Shown: positions 46,094-57,547, counted from the first letter of the stretch. The stretch: 64,000 bases of DNA from Malania oleifera (GCF_029873635.1 NC_080421.1:37304617-37368616); one strand, 5' to 3'. The notes: a model not told the origin generated them from the letters alone. A program made the numbers and translations.

Positions 46094-47070
46094 TGACACC
46101 TTTGATTGAGTCCTGGTATCTTAAATTGAATCCCGATGTCTTTAGTCGAGTCCCGGTGTTTTTAATTTAGTCCCGAGTCTTTAAATTGAGTCTCATTTTA
46201 TCCTAAATTAGAGTCCGGTTTTAAGATCAAGTCCCGGTATTTTTAAAAAATAAGTAAGTCCCTTTTTGTTTTAAAATCGAATCCTTCGATTTGAGCATTT
46301 TCAATTTTTTAAAATTGAGTTGTTCCAAAATTTTCAAATTTTTAGGAGTCGAGTCGTTTAATTTTTAAAATGAATTTTTACCGAGTCGTCTTTCCGAGTC
46401 CGAGTCCTTCCAATTTCCCGGAACTAGGTTTTAATTTTCAAACCCGGGTCTTTCCTTTTAGGAAAACAAAATTTGATCAACCCAAATAATGAACACAAAA
46501 GAAAATGCATAAAATACCAAAAAGGAAATACCAAGCAAATAAAAAATATATATAAAAAATACAAAAAAATAAAATCATGCATGTGCGCCGTTTTTGGCGC
46601 GTTTGTGCCGGGGAATAAAGGAACAGAATAATTTCTCTATAAAGAGAAGGATCTGGCACAGGCTGAGGGGGGAGGTCATTTTCATTCTCCACTTTACACT
46701 GTTCACGCTCAACATGCCTCTCTCTCTCTCTGGTTTATCCCAAAGCCTGCAACCACCGCCCTCAACCTCACTCACGGCACTTCCCATATCTCCAGGAGAT
46801 CCACGATCCAGCGCACACTCTCCCTCATCATCCTCCAGTCGTCCTCCTACACGCAACCCATCTCCATATCTCCCTTATCCCCACAGAGTATCCCCCGAGC
46901 TTTGTTGCTCTCTGACCCTACCCGAACCTCCATAGCCACCTCTCACAGACCCCAAGCCTTTCCTTCACCCACTAAAACACCCAGCAACCAGCCACCATCA
47001 CCTGCCCTCCCTCTTCTAGCAAACCTCACCGGCAGTAGACTTATATCTCTCCCTCCGCTCCGCGAGCCAC

Positions 47071-47490
47071 CTGTTTGCTCTGCAACACTTTGGCACCCAC
47101 AGGGTAGCATTTATGTTTGGTCCCATTGTTCTATTCTGACGATATATTAGAATCCAAAAGTTGTGCTCGCGTTTTCTCCACATTATATTGTTAGGTTCTT
47201 TAGTCAGACTGGCAAAGATGGCTAGATTTCTCTTGGAGGTATCCTTCTTTTTTATAACAGGTACAGAAGCTATGTTTGCAGATCTTGGTCATTTCACTTC
47301 CTTGTCAATAAGGCTTGCATTTGCATTTGTTATATATCCCTGTTCGGTTGTACAATATATGGGTTAGGCTGCTTTCCTATCTAAAAACAGATCTTCTTTT
47401 CGTAACAGTTTCTATGACTCAATACCTGAAAGTGTGTTTTGGCCCATCTTTGTCATTGCCACCCTTGCTGCTATAGTTGGCAGTCAGGCC
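47071..47490 (+). pseudogene. KUP/HAK/KT potassium transporter fragment
   Basis: The family moves K+ across membranes. The fragment reads LFALQHFGTHRVAFMFGPIV, then (after a small deletion and frameshift) [19 protein letters not shown], stop, ISLGGILL, then [37 protein letters not shown], stop in place of Gln, AAFLSKN, and FYDSIPESVFWPIFVIATLA to GSQA. This is the middle transmembrane part (roughly a sixth of a 750-800 residue protein). At least two nonsense changes and two frameshifts are visible. No intron is evident in the piece. It lies in the sense direction of element C. Clearly a dead fragment. Confidence 0.9.
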
Positions 47491-47504
47491 GCGCTCACTG
47501 CGAA

Positions 47505-47765
47505 ACACACTGCCCACACACTGTCTCACGCACCCATGCACCCACTAACTCATGCACCTTGAACACCCACACACTTGCATACACAGCACACACACACTCT
47601 TATGAACACAGTAACACGCACAATTTTTACACACACGGTTCTTACATCCTGAAAAACCCTCATACACAACCCGTTAATCTGCACACACACACACAGACAC
47701 TGCACTCACACTAAAAAACACTCACCCAGCATACACACACCTTCACGCACAAAGTTGCTTACGCA
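47505..47765. repeat. CA/ACAC-rich low-complexity tract
   Basis: Degenerate CACACA and ACTCACG stretches between the two captured gene fragments. The open frames across it are compositional. Confidence 0.8.
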
Positions 47766-47805
47766 CAGCAAAGTCACGCCCACCCACAGTCTCGGCAACC
47801 CAGCC

Positions 47806-49060
47806 AGTGCAGAATCCTCTTTGAGAAGGCATTCTTTGAGTTTATCAGGTGCTGTTGCTCCTCAAGCTGATGAAGATGTTGAAAACGAGTCTGTCTCGTA
47901 GGCAGGAGATATTGGGGATCGAGCACTTAACATCAATAGATACAGGGATGGTGGCAGTGTCTGCTTCTTGGCTAATAATATGATCAATAATGGAGTAGTT
48001 GCTCCCATTCTAGAAGATGCTCTGTTGCAGTCATATTGGTTTTCCTCCCATGATCCCGCCTTTTCAAGTGAGATCTCTCTTGTATCACCTTTGCCCTCCG
48101 AAATTGTATCCTCCCTTTCCACTAATGCAGTTCTACACTCTGGAGACAAAAGTTTAGGAACTAAGAAAGGATTGCCATGGTCACTAGAATATGTTTCATG
48201 CATTCTTCATCTAGCTGTGTTTGGGATTCTTAGGGTTTAGACAAGGTACGCACTTCAAAAACTGTTCGGACTTGGATTGGCTACTGTGACAAGTGACCAA
48301 AGCATTTTATTCCTTGATCGTCCTTCTAATATGGTTGGTTCTTTCTTGATGGGTTGGTTTGGTGTCGTCCTCAAGGCAGATATAACCAGTGTGTCGGATC
48401 TCTTAACCATTGGACTAACGGCTGGTTACTTGGGAAGCCTTACAACTTTCAGTGGCTGGAATCGAAAAATGCTTGACCTTAGCGTGCATGGCCACTGGGT
48501 GTTCTCCGGATTTGGATTTCTCTTGGGTTTGTTTCTTGCTGCCTATTCCTTAATTTTTGGGGTTTGAGACGGCAAAGGGTTTTAGATGGCTTCTCAGAAG
48601 GTCAAACTTAAGCTCAAGAAGCAGCATCTCGAGTTCTGGAAGAAACTGGAGGGTAGACAGCTGTGAGCGCCACCCGGCGGTCATGCTGGTGATGGTACTG
48701 ATATTAGGCTTGTTATGGGGTTTGAGTGGGGTTTCGGAGATGAAATAATTCAATAGTGGTGGTCCTGGGGCTCAACTGTGGTTGGCTTGCTTTGTTGGAC
48801 CTATAGGTGTTTGGATCAGGTGGTTCTTAGCTCGAATGAATGGACGCGGATTGGGAAGAGTGGGCTTACTGAAATGGATTCCTTTTGGCACACTAATTGC
48901 CAACGTTTCTGCTGCTTGTGTCATGGCAGCACTTGCAATTCTGAAGAAAGTGGTGACCACCCAAACTTGTGATACCCTTGCAACAGGCATACAGTTTGGT
49001 TTGTTGGTTTGCCTGAGTATTGTTTCTACCTTCATTGCTGAGTTTGATGTGAAGCGACAA
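47806..49060 (+). pseudogene. FEX: FEX fluoride exporter (CrcB family) pseudogene, intronless
   Basis: FEX/CrcB proteins export fluoride; eukaryotic forms fuse two CrcB domains. Reading order: SLRRHSLSLSGAVAPQADED, stop at about 47899, AGDIGDRALNINRYRD, an N-terminal linker, LEYVSCILHLAVFGI, stop at 48238, TRYALQKLFG, then the first CrcB core SNMVGSFLMGWFGV, GYLGSLTTFSGWNRKMLDL and GHWVFSGFGFLLGLFLAAY. A one-base insertion near 48562 shifts to ETAKGFRWLLRRSNL; a stop follows MK near 48746. The second CrcB half has FVGPIGVWIRWFLARMNGRG, GTLIANVSAACVMAAL and ATGIQFGLLVCLSIVSTFIA. The normal C terminus is lost after about 49060. Domain order is kept and introns are absent across about 1.25 kb, which suggests a processed (cDNA) origin before or during capture by element C. 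Confidence 0.92.
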
Positions 49061-50520
49061 ATTACCATAGTCAGCTCTTTTGGCCTTGACCGGGCCTAAA
49101 ACGGGTCGATCCTCTTTGGATTGGTTCTTTCCCGAACCGGTTGGATCTTCTGAACCGGTATGAAATCGGTTTAGTCTCCCATTTTGTTTCTAATCTTCTT
49201 AATTTTTGTAGATTTTGTTTTAATTTCTCTTTTGTTATTTAATTACTTCGAAAGAATGTGAAAAATCCTAAGAAATTTAATGGTCTCGATCAAGACCTTA
49301 AACTGGTTTTTCCCCCAGACCGGTCGACGCTTAACCAGTTTGTCCTCCCTTGAACCGGTTCACGTCGGTTTTTCTCCATTTATTATTATTTAGATATTCA
49401 GAAAATTCACAAAAATCACAAAACTCTCAGAAAAATCTCAAAAAATATTTTCATGTTTTGATTTCCATAGTTTTTATTTTGTGTTATTGTTGAAGTTCGG
49501 GAAAAATATTACAAAATCACAAAAATCACAAAAAGTTTTCACACTTTAGAAAAATCACAAAAATGTTTTTTAGATACAAAAAATCACTTCCATCGAGGAC
49601 AAATTTCAAAAACCTCCCAGAATATTATTTTCTTACTTAGAAAAATCCTACTGATTTCAAATCTCCTGGAGTATATTTTTGTATCCTATTTTCTTGATTT
49701 TCCTTCCCGATGATTGCAACCAAGGGCACAGACTCTTTGGATTATTGGACTACCCCGGTTTTGAGGGAATACCTATATAGTATTTTTATTCCTTTGATTT
49801 TTGAAAGGGAGTAATTTTTCAAGGCTTATTAGATTTATTTCGAGATAATTTTTGATTAATCTGGTACCATTCGTAAGAATGGGCGTGTAGGAGGTGCTGA
49901 TACATTCCCCTCGCGTAACCGTACTCCCGAACCCTACTTTGGTAACTCAGACCGATTCTACCCCTGACGGGGTAGCAATCAAGTGTTCTAACCGCACTTC
50001 AAAAGTTTAATGACAACTCCATCACACATTATTTTCCACAAAAAAATATTTTTCAAAATACACATTCCATTTTTCCCTGTTCGCGGCCAAACCCACATTG
50101 TTGCCCGAGAGTGATTCTCTCTGGCAGGGTACGAGACGTCGCGACAGTATTTATTTAAACTCTCTGCAACACGCTGTTATGGTTTATTCTTCCTTACTGA
50201 GATGTGTCTCACCCTAACAAATGATTATATTTTCAGGTCCATTAGGTGATCAAGCTTAGAGCTCCAGGCAGGGTAGCATTTTTGGTAAATTTTAGGGTGA
50301 TTATAAGAACAGTTGATGTATCGTTTATGTTAAAAATATTGGGATGTAATATAAACAGATGGATGCTATTGTTTTATTTGAGATTTATAGATAAACTCTG
50401 GTATTTAAATTGAGGTTGTTATTTATTTTCACTGCGTGATTATAGTTTATGGTATCGGAAACAGGTAAATGAAACACGTAACCTTCGGTCCCCACTTGAC
50501 GGGTTTGGGGCATTACAAGA

Positions 50521-50533
50521 TGGTATCAGAGCC
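50521..50533 (+). other. Primer binding site of element A
   Basis: TGGTATCAGAGCC, exact initiator-Met site, 3 bases after the LTR end at 50517. Confidence 0.92.
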
Positions 50534-50933
50534 TAACGGTTCTGCAGACTTTAAGGATGATTAATACCAGATTATAGGTTCGAGTTAAGATAAGGATAAG
50601 AGTGGATAGGTTAGGTGGAACAGTGGTCTGGAAACTTGGAGGCAGAGATCCTTAAATGGACTTCTGTGTTTTTCCACGAATGACAATTTTTGGAAAACTA
50701 CGGTAAATCCATTAATGGTTTCATTTATGGGTTGAGAGACTAGAATTGGGCATGTAAGTCAAAACTTTAGGTTGGTAGAGTATGTTTATCGTGTTAATGT
50801 TATGGTTTTATGGTAAGACGGTATGAATGAATCATAAATTAGAACTTTTATGCTATAGTAGCTTTTTGTTTCAAATTTGTTTCAGTTATGATAAATGAGG
50901 AGATTCTAAGTTTCTTTCTATCCTATCTTCTGT

Positions 50934-51047
50934 ATGGATCCTAGGGGGAAGAACGTTGACATTGGAGGAGATAAAAACGTGGATACCTCTAGTGAGGATG
51001 ACGTTGATGCCTCGGCGGTGTTGTGTAGCATAGCACGTCACCGCTAA
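50934..51047 (+). pseudogene. gag: Truncated gag start of element A (37 codons)
   Basis: Opens MDPRGKNVDIGGDKNVDTSS and ends IARHR stop. MDPxG... resembles the gag start of element B (MDPEGSNAHASGDD) in position and character. The rest of gag and all of pol are missing: after about 120 bp of AT-rich sequence comes solo LTR S2 and then the internal-region end. Element A therefore could move only with proteins from a related element. Confidence 0.65.
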
Positions 51048-51169
51048 CTTCCTTTTAAAAATCCTTTTTCCTTTTTCCTTCTTTATTTTATTCATTTTTA
51101 TTAGGTAATATGTTTGTGTTTGGATAAGCAATAGTTTTGTTTAATTTTAAGTGATTCGATGATTTACAT

Positions 51170-52987
51170 TGTTGGAATTGGTGTATTCCCAAGAGGGGGG
51201 GGTGAATTGGGTATTTAAAAATTACTTCCTCGGTTAAACTAGATCAGCAGTGTTACGCAACCTAGGGTCTGTCTATACAATAGTAAACTCAATCATTCAC
51301 AATAAAACATACATGTGCAATAAATATAAATTGCAGAAATATAAGCAGTGCACACACGATATGTTATCGGGGTTTGGCCAACAGTGCCTACGTCCCTGCC
51401 TCTAACTTACAAGCTTGAGGATTCCACTAATGACTCACTTCACGGGTGGAGCGGCACCGATTACAGTTAGGTCATTTCAAGAGGCTGACCTCAACCAACA
51501 TGTCTTACAAGGATGGCATACTTAGCTTTCCTAACCGGGTCTAAGTCAGTCTAGGACTATTCAATACAGCTAGTCTCCCTCTTTAGGCTCGTGCCTGGAA
51601 TACAACAAATTTGAAATACAATTTTGCGTACAAAGAAATGCTTCTTACACTAAGCTGATATGTACCAATGTAATCAATCACCTACACAACCAAATGATAA
51701 GATATGATAAGCACAATGTAGTCTTAGTGTCTACTCTCAAAGATTTGTGCGAATATTGCAATCAGTACGTGAGAATGTAAGTGACAAGATCTTTGCGTCA
51801 AAATAATGTTCTCAATCGCACTGCACTAGCAAAGATCACAAGTATACTCCAAATATCTCAACAGAAGTTTTTATCAAAATGAACCACAAGAGATATTCAA
51901 CAATGGTTTGTAAAAATAGTTGTTTGATCTTTATATTAAAATAATGATCTTAATCAAGGGTATAGCAACAAAGATCTATTAGCACTTACGCAGATATCTC
52001 AAAATATATATTTCTCAAATAGAAGCACAAGGGATATTTTGAAAATGATTTGTAAAATAATTAGCAATCAAAATTCAAAGTGAACTCCTTGAGTATTGCT
52101 ATGACAATGCAAAACTCAAAGGCTCAATGAAGTATTCCTAGGAAAGACTTATTAACAAAGTCTCCTACGTAAACTTCAAGTTTAGCTCTCTAATAAAATA
52201 ATCTCATTTAACAAGAACAAAAGAGAGCTTAAGCCTAATGAGAAGAACACTCAATCACACTTATAAAGATATTTGAGCAATAAAATCAGGTAAGAATGAG
52301 TGTTGAAGGCTAAAAAATGAGTATAAGAGATTTTCGAATTTAAGAGGATTTTTCCTAATTAAGATTGCTAATCTGATGCTAATTATGCCAAACGAAGGGG
52401 TATATATAGACTTCCCCAAAAATATAACCATTCAGGACACATATGAAATTATTATAAATGTTTTAATACATTTTAATACAATTAACCCCGTTTAAATATT
52501 TTAATCATGGTAAAAATAATGGGACAACCCGAGAGCACCGGTTGATCGAAGGTAGGTTCGGTTGACCGAGATGTGCAGAGTTCGGTCGACTGGGAATAAA
52601 TTGAACTATAAGTTCGGTTGACCAAACATAGAGGTTCTAGGGCGATTTTCCTTTTTAGCGCAGTTCGGTCGATCAGAAGCTTTTGAACTGAGTAGTTCGG
52701 TCAACCAGAGTGTTGAGTTCTCACACGTGGGAACTCGGTCAACCAGGTAGTTGGTTTACATTTTGGGCTCAGTCGACCATATGGTCAAAGTGTTGACTCA
52801 GATGGAGTTCGGTTGACCAGGAGGAATATACTGGCCATGGCTTGGTCAACTAGGCTATGGTCAAACTGTTGACCAGGTCCTGGTTCAGTCGATCGGGAGG
52901 GATTTGTACTTTCAAGTACGGTCGACCGAACATACATATTTAGTGCATTTCGGTTCTTTTTACTTATGTGATCATCCTATTCATTTA

Positions 52988-53021
<34 letters not shown>

Positions 53022-53312
53022 CATGTGTGAGTGTCCTAGGGTAATTCTACGCCTTTTTCGTTTTGAGCTTACCTATCGTACCATGCAGGTGATACATATA
53101 ATTATTATAGCCCAAGAACCTATTTACTATTACAAACCCTTAATGAATAAAGAAATTAAGTACAACATAAATAGGATCTTCAGGGCCTTCAACTTCTCCT
53201 CGTGCCATCATTTTGTCTTGTCAATTGTATACCTGCACATGTCCTTAAACATGCATCAAATACAACAAGTATTTGTCATTATTAAAACCGAGTGCGACCT
53301 ATAAGGTCAACA
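51170..53312 (-). repeat. Solo LTR S2 (family S)
   Basis: TGTTGGAATTGGTGTATTCCC to TATAAGGTCAACA, 2143 bp, flanked by TACAT (51165-51169) and TATAT (53313-53317), 4 of 5 matching. The palindrome array of TTCGGTCGACCGA units is at about 52535-52945, with a TATA (minus strand) near 52403. Inserted in the internal region of element A. Confidence 0.9.
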
Positions 53313-53379
53313 TATATGTCATAATTTGAACTATGTGAATGTGGTTAGTTAGCTTTTAAGTTGTGAAAAATGATGGATT

Positions 53380-53418
53380 AACGAATTTTTAGGACGAAAT
53401 TTCGTTAGGGGGAAAGAA
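53380..53418 (+). other. Internal-region end and polypurine tract of element A
   Basis: TTTTTAGGACGAAATTTCGTTAGGGGGAAAGAA directly precedes the 3' LTR. AGGACGAAATTT...GGGGGRAGAA is the usual end of the plant chromovirus-type gypsy interior. Confidence 0.85.
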
Positions 53419-54335
53419 TGTAGTAACCGGAACCTATAAAATAAAATAAAAGTGAATAAAAGAAAGAAGGAAAAAGGGAAAATGATTTTTAAAAGGAAGT
53501 CAGTGGTGATTTGTCAACAAATCAACTGGCTTCATCGACGAACATCCTTTTTTGGCCCGTCGACGAAGACACATGTCTCGTCGACGAAGATTTACTAAAA
53601 GAGGTTTTAGATATTTATAAGACTCGTCAATGAACTCACAGATTCATCGACAAACGTTATTCTTGGGCTCGTCGATGAATCCACATGTCTCGTCAACGAA
53701 GTCCTGCCTACAAATAAGGTTGCTTTCATTTCAAGCGACCATTTCTCTCTCCTCACGTCTCTCTCTCTCTACCGTATGACTCTCTCACTCTCTCTCTCTT
53801 CGATTCCAGCTCTGTTAAAGCCCAAATTGACAATTCGGAACCACCACAAGGTTTTTGGGAAGATTCTTTGCAACCTAGGCAGGGTAGATTTTCAATTTGG
53901 GGTTTTTGGGGCACCATCCCAAAATCAGGGTAAGTGAGATATTTTAGGGCTTATGTGTGTATTTGAAGTATGCTAGCCTAGGAAAGGTAGTAAATGATTT
54001 CTATACTGGGTTTGAGTTGATTTTATTGGGGAAAATGTAATTTCAAGGTTTGTAGTTTTGAACGCCTTGAGTGTGGTTAGAATTTTAACAGGTTTTTCAG
54101 GAATTAAGTAAGGGGAATTAATTATAGCAGCTTTTACTAAGTTTGAACCGGTTAAATTTCATTATACAAATTTATATACTTAGATATGATTTTCTGAATA
54201 GCTAGGCATTTGGAAAATAATGATTTTTGATATATACTATATATGAGAAAATTGTGTGGCATTAATATAACTTTCATAATTTAACTGGTTGCGAATACTG
54301 GCTGTTGTGAATACTGATTAGTGATAAAAACTGAC

Positions 54336-56384
54336 TGTAATGACCTGCTTAATTTACTACATAATCAACCATATTAAATTCCCTAATACCATTAACTTAT
54401 AACATAACAAAGTCAACTCGAACCCGTGAGCAACAAGGACACACCTGTCGTACGTAGCGGACACCTAAGCAGCGGTAAATATAAAACTTCATTCACCCAA
54501 CCATAAAATACAATACCAGAGTTACTTGCATTCCACCATATTTATGTAGATGTATATATACAATTCTCAAAAACACCAAAAGGTAAAACTAGGATCTTAC
54601 ATCAAAAACCTACTGACCCTAGTTCAAAACTCACCATTCTAGTAGGGTAGAACAACTACCTCAATGGTGCAAAGCTCGGTCCGCCTGTCTTTCTGGGTTT
54701 CTAGAAATGGTTTAAAGTTAGGGTGAGACACCTCTCAGTAAGGGAAATAAACTAAATACAGTTGTATGGTAACATGAATATTTGCGTGCTATAATAAATA
54801 TACTGTACATATTACATGCCTGAAAACACTGATAACATCATAACTGAATAAATATACAATTTCATAGTTATACTAAATCATACTATATCTCACTGTTTAT
54901 AAAATCATCTGCTATAACTAGTAGTACTGAAATATACCCAGGATGAATAGGTAGCTGGTGTCATGTATTACCCCCCATGACGGGTTATGCAGCCCAAAGG
55001 GGGTACTCGACAATGGCTGGCCAACCACTGCCGAGTAAAAAATGTTTGTAAGTACGATGGGCCTGCCACACCCTAGTCCAGATAGTCAGGTGGACGTATA
55101 CAACTCTACACTAAAAGCCACATCAACTATCCATCTCCCACCCCCTCTATTAGCAGGGTTAGTTAGTACAAGTCTAAACTGAACTGAACTGTATAACTAC
55201 GGTACCGTGCTCCTAAAAACTGATATGAACTATCATCCGGGTTCTAATAACATACAGTACATGATCATATATTGTTTTACATAAATAGATTAATATAATT
55301 TTCTGAATTTTTTCATAACATAAATAATCATAGCCTTGCACCGGCTATCAATCATGGTCTTGCGCCGAATATATCATAGATACTAAACTGAGCATATGTA
55401 CTATTTATCATATATTCTGAAACCATAATTTCCTGTATTATCCATATTATTCCTGAAAATAACTGTAAACATGCTTTTTCTGTAAATCTGACTTAACATA
55501 ATACAATATGCGTGAAATAATATTCATGCCACACAAACTGAATAAAATTATGAATTCTGTTATGAAATCACATTTCTTGACATTTTTACACTAAAAACAT
55601 ATGCTTGTGTAATAGCAGTATTTTCCCAAATATACTCATACATAGTACATGCTTTTTGAAAATTCATCTGCTATTAAATAATAATAATTTTCATGAAAAA
55701 TTATTGCTTTAGTTTACTCCCTTACCTGACTACTGGAAAGCCCCAAAAATAACTAGTCCCGCACCCGCAGGGTTCCCCGCTCAATACCTTAAAAACAACA
55801 TTGCCCCAAACAAACTTCAGTATTTCTTCAAATGCTACCTTTCTACAGTTCTAGAAATACCAAATACCCCATAAAATTTAAAATGACTAACTTACCCCAA
55901 ATTTGGGATGGGGCCCAAGTTGGCCTAACCAATGATCCACTTCAGCAGACTTGAAGAGAAACTTCCCAAGAGTGTTGTGGCAGCTTCGGATCATCAAACC
56001 GGCAAGAGACTAGACCAGAATCTTAAAGAAAAGGAGGAGAATGCGTTTTAGAGAGAAAAACTCCATTTTGCATGCAAGTTCTGTGCTGAAACCCGAGTTT
56101 AGGGCTATTTATACACCTGCCTTCGTCAACGAGGACATGGAGGGCTTTCATCGACAAACTCTCACTTCTCGTCGATAGAATTCAGGCCTAGCAACAGCCC
56201 TCTCGTTATCTTCTCGTCGACGAGACATGTGTCCATGTTGATGAGCCCGATAAGCCTGTTCGTCGACGAACGTGCTGCGTTCATCGACGAGACCCTACTG
56301 AAACTCTCTTTTTCTTTTTCTTTTTTCAATTTCCTTTTCTCCTTCCCTTCATTATTTAATTTCTTAATTCTTCGGATCTCTACA
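54336..56384 (-). repeat. Solo LTR D with perfect TSD
   Basis: Plus-strand ends TGTAATGACCTGC and TCGGATCTCTACA, 2049 bp, flanked by identical CTGAC at 54331-54335 and 56385-56389. Related to LTR E throughout. The minus-strand order is TGTAGAGATCCGAAGAATTAAG, CGTCGACGA array (56120-56300), TATA GTATAAATAGCCC near 56105, then the rest. Confidence 0.92.
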
Positions 56385-56481
56385 CTGACTACTTGTGAAT
56401 GTTGGCTGATTGTGATTACTGTGTGATGAATACTTTGATGTGTGTGAATGGGTTATTTTGTGTGGTTATTCGTGTGTATCA

Positions 56482-56624
56482 CAATATAACGTTGGCAGGC
56501 CTGAGGAGTTCGTTATATTGCCGAGATATAATCACAATATATCGTTGGCAGGCCTGAGGAGTTCGTTATATTGTCATTATATATTAGGATTGAACATTGG
56601 TAGGCCTGAGGAGTTTGTTCTATT
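56482..56624 (+). repeat. Three tandem hairpins with 21-nt loops (3' LTR A)
   Basis: CAATATAAC/GTTATATTG pairs perfectly over 9 bp (56482-56490 with 56512-56520). CAATATATC/GTTATATTG has one mismatch (56535-56543 with 56565-56573). ATTGAAC/GTTCTAT has one mismatch (56589-56595 with 56617-56623). The loops are 21 nt, approximately RTTGGCAGGCCTGAGGAGTTC. Confidence 0.7.
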
Positions 56625-57042
56625 GATATACTATAGGTAGGTCATGGGGATTGGATACTGGTGAATAGTGGTGCCTGTGTGGGCCACGTTATATCCTGTG
56701 TGGATGATAGTACCTGTGTAGGCCATGTTATGTATCCTATGTGGACGGTATCTCCTATGTGGATGTGTTTGGTTATTAGTATATATGGATCTCAGTGAAA
56801 TGGATTATAATGGATGTGTGTGAACTTAATAATATAAATATTTATGGCAAAGTAAAACTTTCCGCCCTAGGGCTTTTTGAGAAAGGCGAGTGCCTTAGAA
56901 ATTCCATTCTGGTACCAGAGAGCAAAAGGAAGTTATATGTATGGGCATGTAATATTCCCTATTCTTGGAGACTTTTCCTAGATACATAACCCGAGTGCTT
57001 ACTGAGTGAGGTGAGTGCTCTGATCTTGGTATTAGAGCAGAG

Positions 57043-57073
57043 GGAAGTTACTTGTATGGGTGGGTAATCTTCC
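57043..57073 (+). repeat. TTGTATGGG-loop hairpin (3' LTR A)
   Basis: GGAAGTTAC and GTAATCTTCC pair with a one-base bulge around the 12-nt loop TTGTATGGGTGG (57052-57063), the same loop length as in J and in the 5' LTR. Confidence 0.6.
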
Positions 57074-57547
57074 TTATTCTCAGGAGTTATCACTATAAAT
57101 AATTATGTATGTGTAAGTGTAATTTGTATGTGCCTCCTCTACTGATGTTGATTAGTAAATGATTATATTTTGTATTTATTTAAACTCTCTACCACACACT
57201 GTTATAATTTATTCTTCCTAACTGAGATGTGTCTCACCCTAGAAAATGATTATATTTTCAGGTCCATCAAGTGATTAAGCTTAGAGCTTCGAGCAGGGTA
57301 GTATTTTTGGTAAATTTTGGGATGACTGTAAGAACAATTTATGTATAGTTTATGTTATAAATACTGGGATGTCATATAAACAGATGGATGCTGTTGTTTT
57401 ATTTGGGATTTATAGATAAACTTTGGTATTTAAATTGAAGTTGTTATTTATTTTCACTGCGTGATTGTAGTTTATGGTATCAGAAATAGGTAAATGAAAT
57501 ACGTAAACTTCGGGCCCCATTTGGCAGGTTCGGGGTGTTACAATTTG

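Larger units (their letters stand above)
46094..50146 (+). mobile_element. LTR-type element C carrying captured host gene fragments
   Basis: Runs from TGACACCTTTGATTG to GACGTCGCGACA. The last 400 bases (GGAGGTGCTGATACATTCCCCTCGCG, CGTACTCCCGAACCC, TGACAACTCCA) resemble the U5 end of Tat-lineage gypsy LTRs as I remember them. A TATA-like CTCTATAAAGAG is at 46634. Downstream of it, in the same sense, lie a CT/proline-rich GC-rich stretch (46680-47070), a KUP/HAK fragment, an AC-rich tract and most of a FEX coding sequence. AACCGGTT-type motifs cluster at 49110-49375. The right end abuts the A LTR exactly; the left abuts truncated B. No second LTR copy is visible. The class assignment is tentative; a Pack-type element is the alternative. 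Confidence 0.55.
37602..50517 (+). repeat. 5' LTR of element A, split by elements B and C
   Basis: Left part 37602-39311 begins TGTAATATCCCGAACCC; right part 50147-50517 ends GGGTTTGGGGCATTACA and is followed by a primer binding site. Together about 2.08 kb, the same as the 3' LTR without its insertion (about 2.07 kb). The element is flanked by perfect ATTTG duplications (37597-37601 and 57543-57547) inside the G1 RT frame. Order within the LTR: CGTCGACGA-type array (37690-37885), TATA CCTATAAATAGGG near 37890, CT microsatellite, two hairpin classes, GTGTGTCTCACCCTA block, and the end. Its first and last 17 bases are imperfect inverted repeats. Confidence 0.92.
53419..57542 (+). repeat. 3' LTR of element A, split by solo LTR D
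   Basis: TGTAGTAACCGG to TTCGGGGTGTTACA. Left part 53419-54335, right part 56390-57542, about 2.07 kb together. It matches the 5' LTR block by block, including the CGTCGACGA array (53520-53705) and both hairpin classes. The TATA site has decayed (CCTACAAATAAGG near 53706 against CCTATAAATAGGG in the 5' LTR). Followed by the ATTTG duplication at 57543-57547. Confidence 0.92.

Noticed and set aside
46594-47150. Proline- and serine-rich frames in element C
   Set aside because: GC- and CT-rich captured or leader sequence; no known domain, and overlapping frames on both strands are equally open. Only its last part (from 47071) is KUP coding.
47439-47714. His/Thr-rich open frame after the KUP fragment
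   Set aside because: Most of it is the CA-rich low-complexity tract; only the first codons belong to the KUP remnant.
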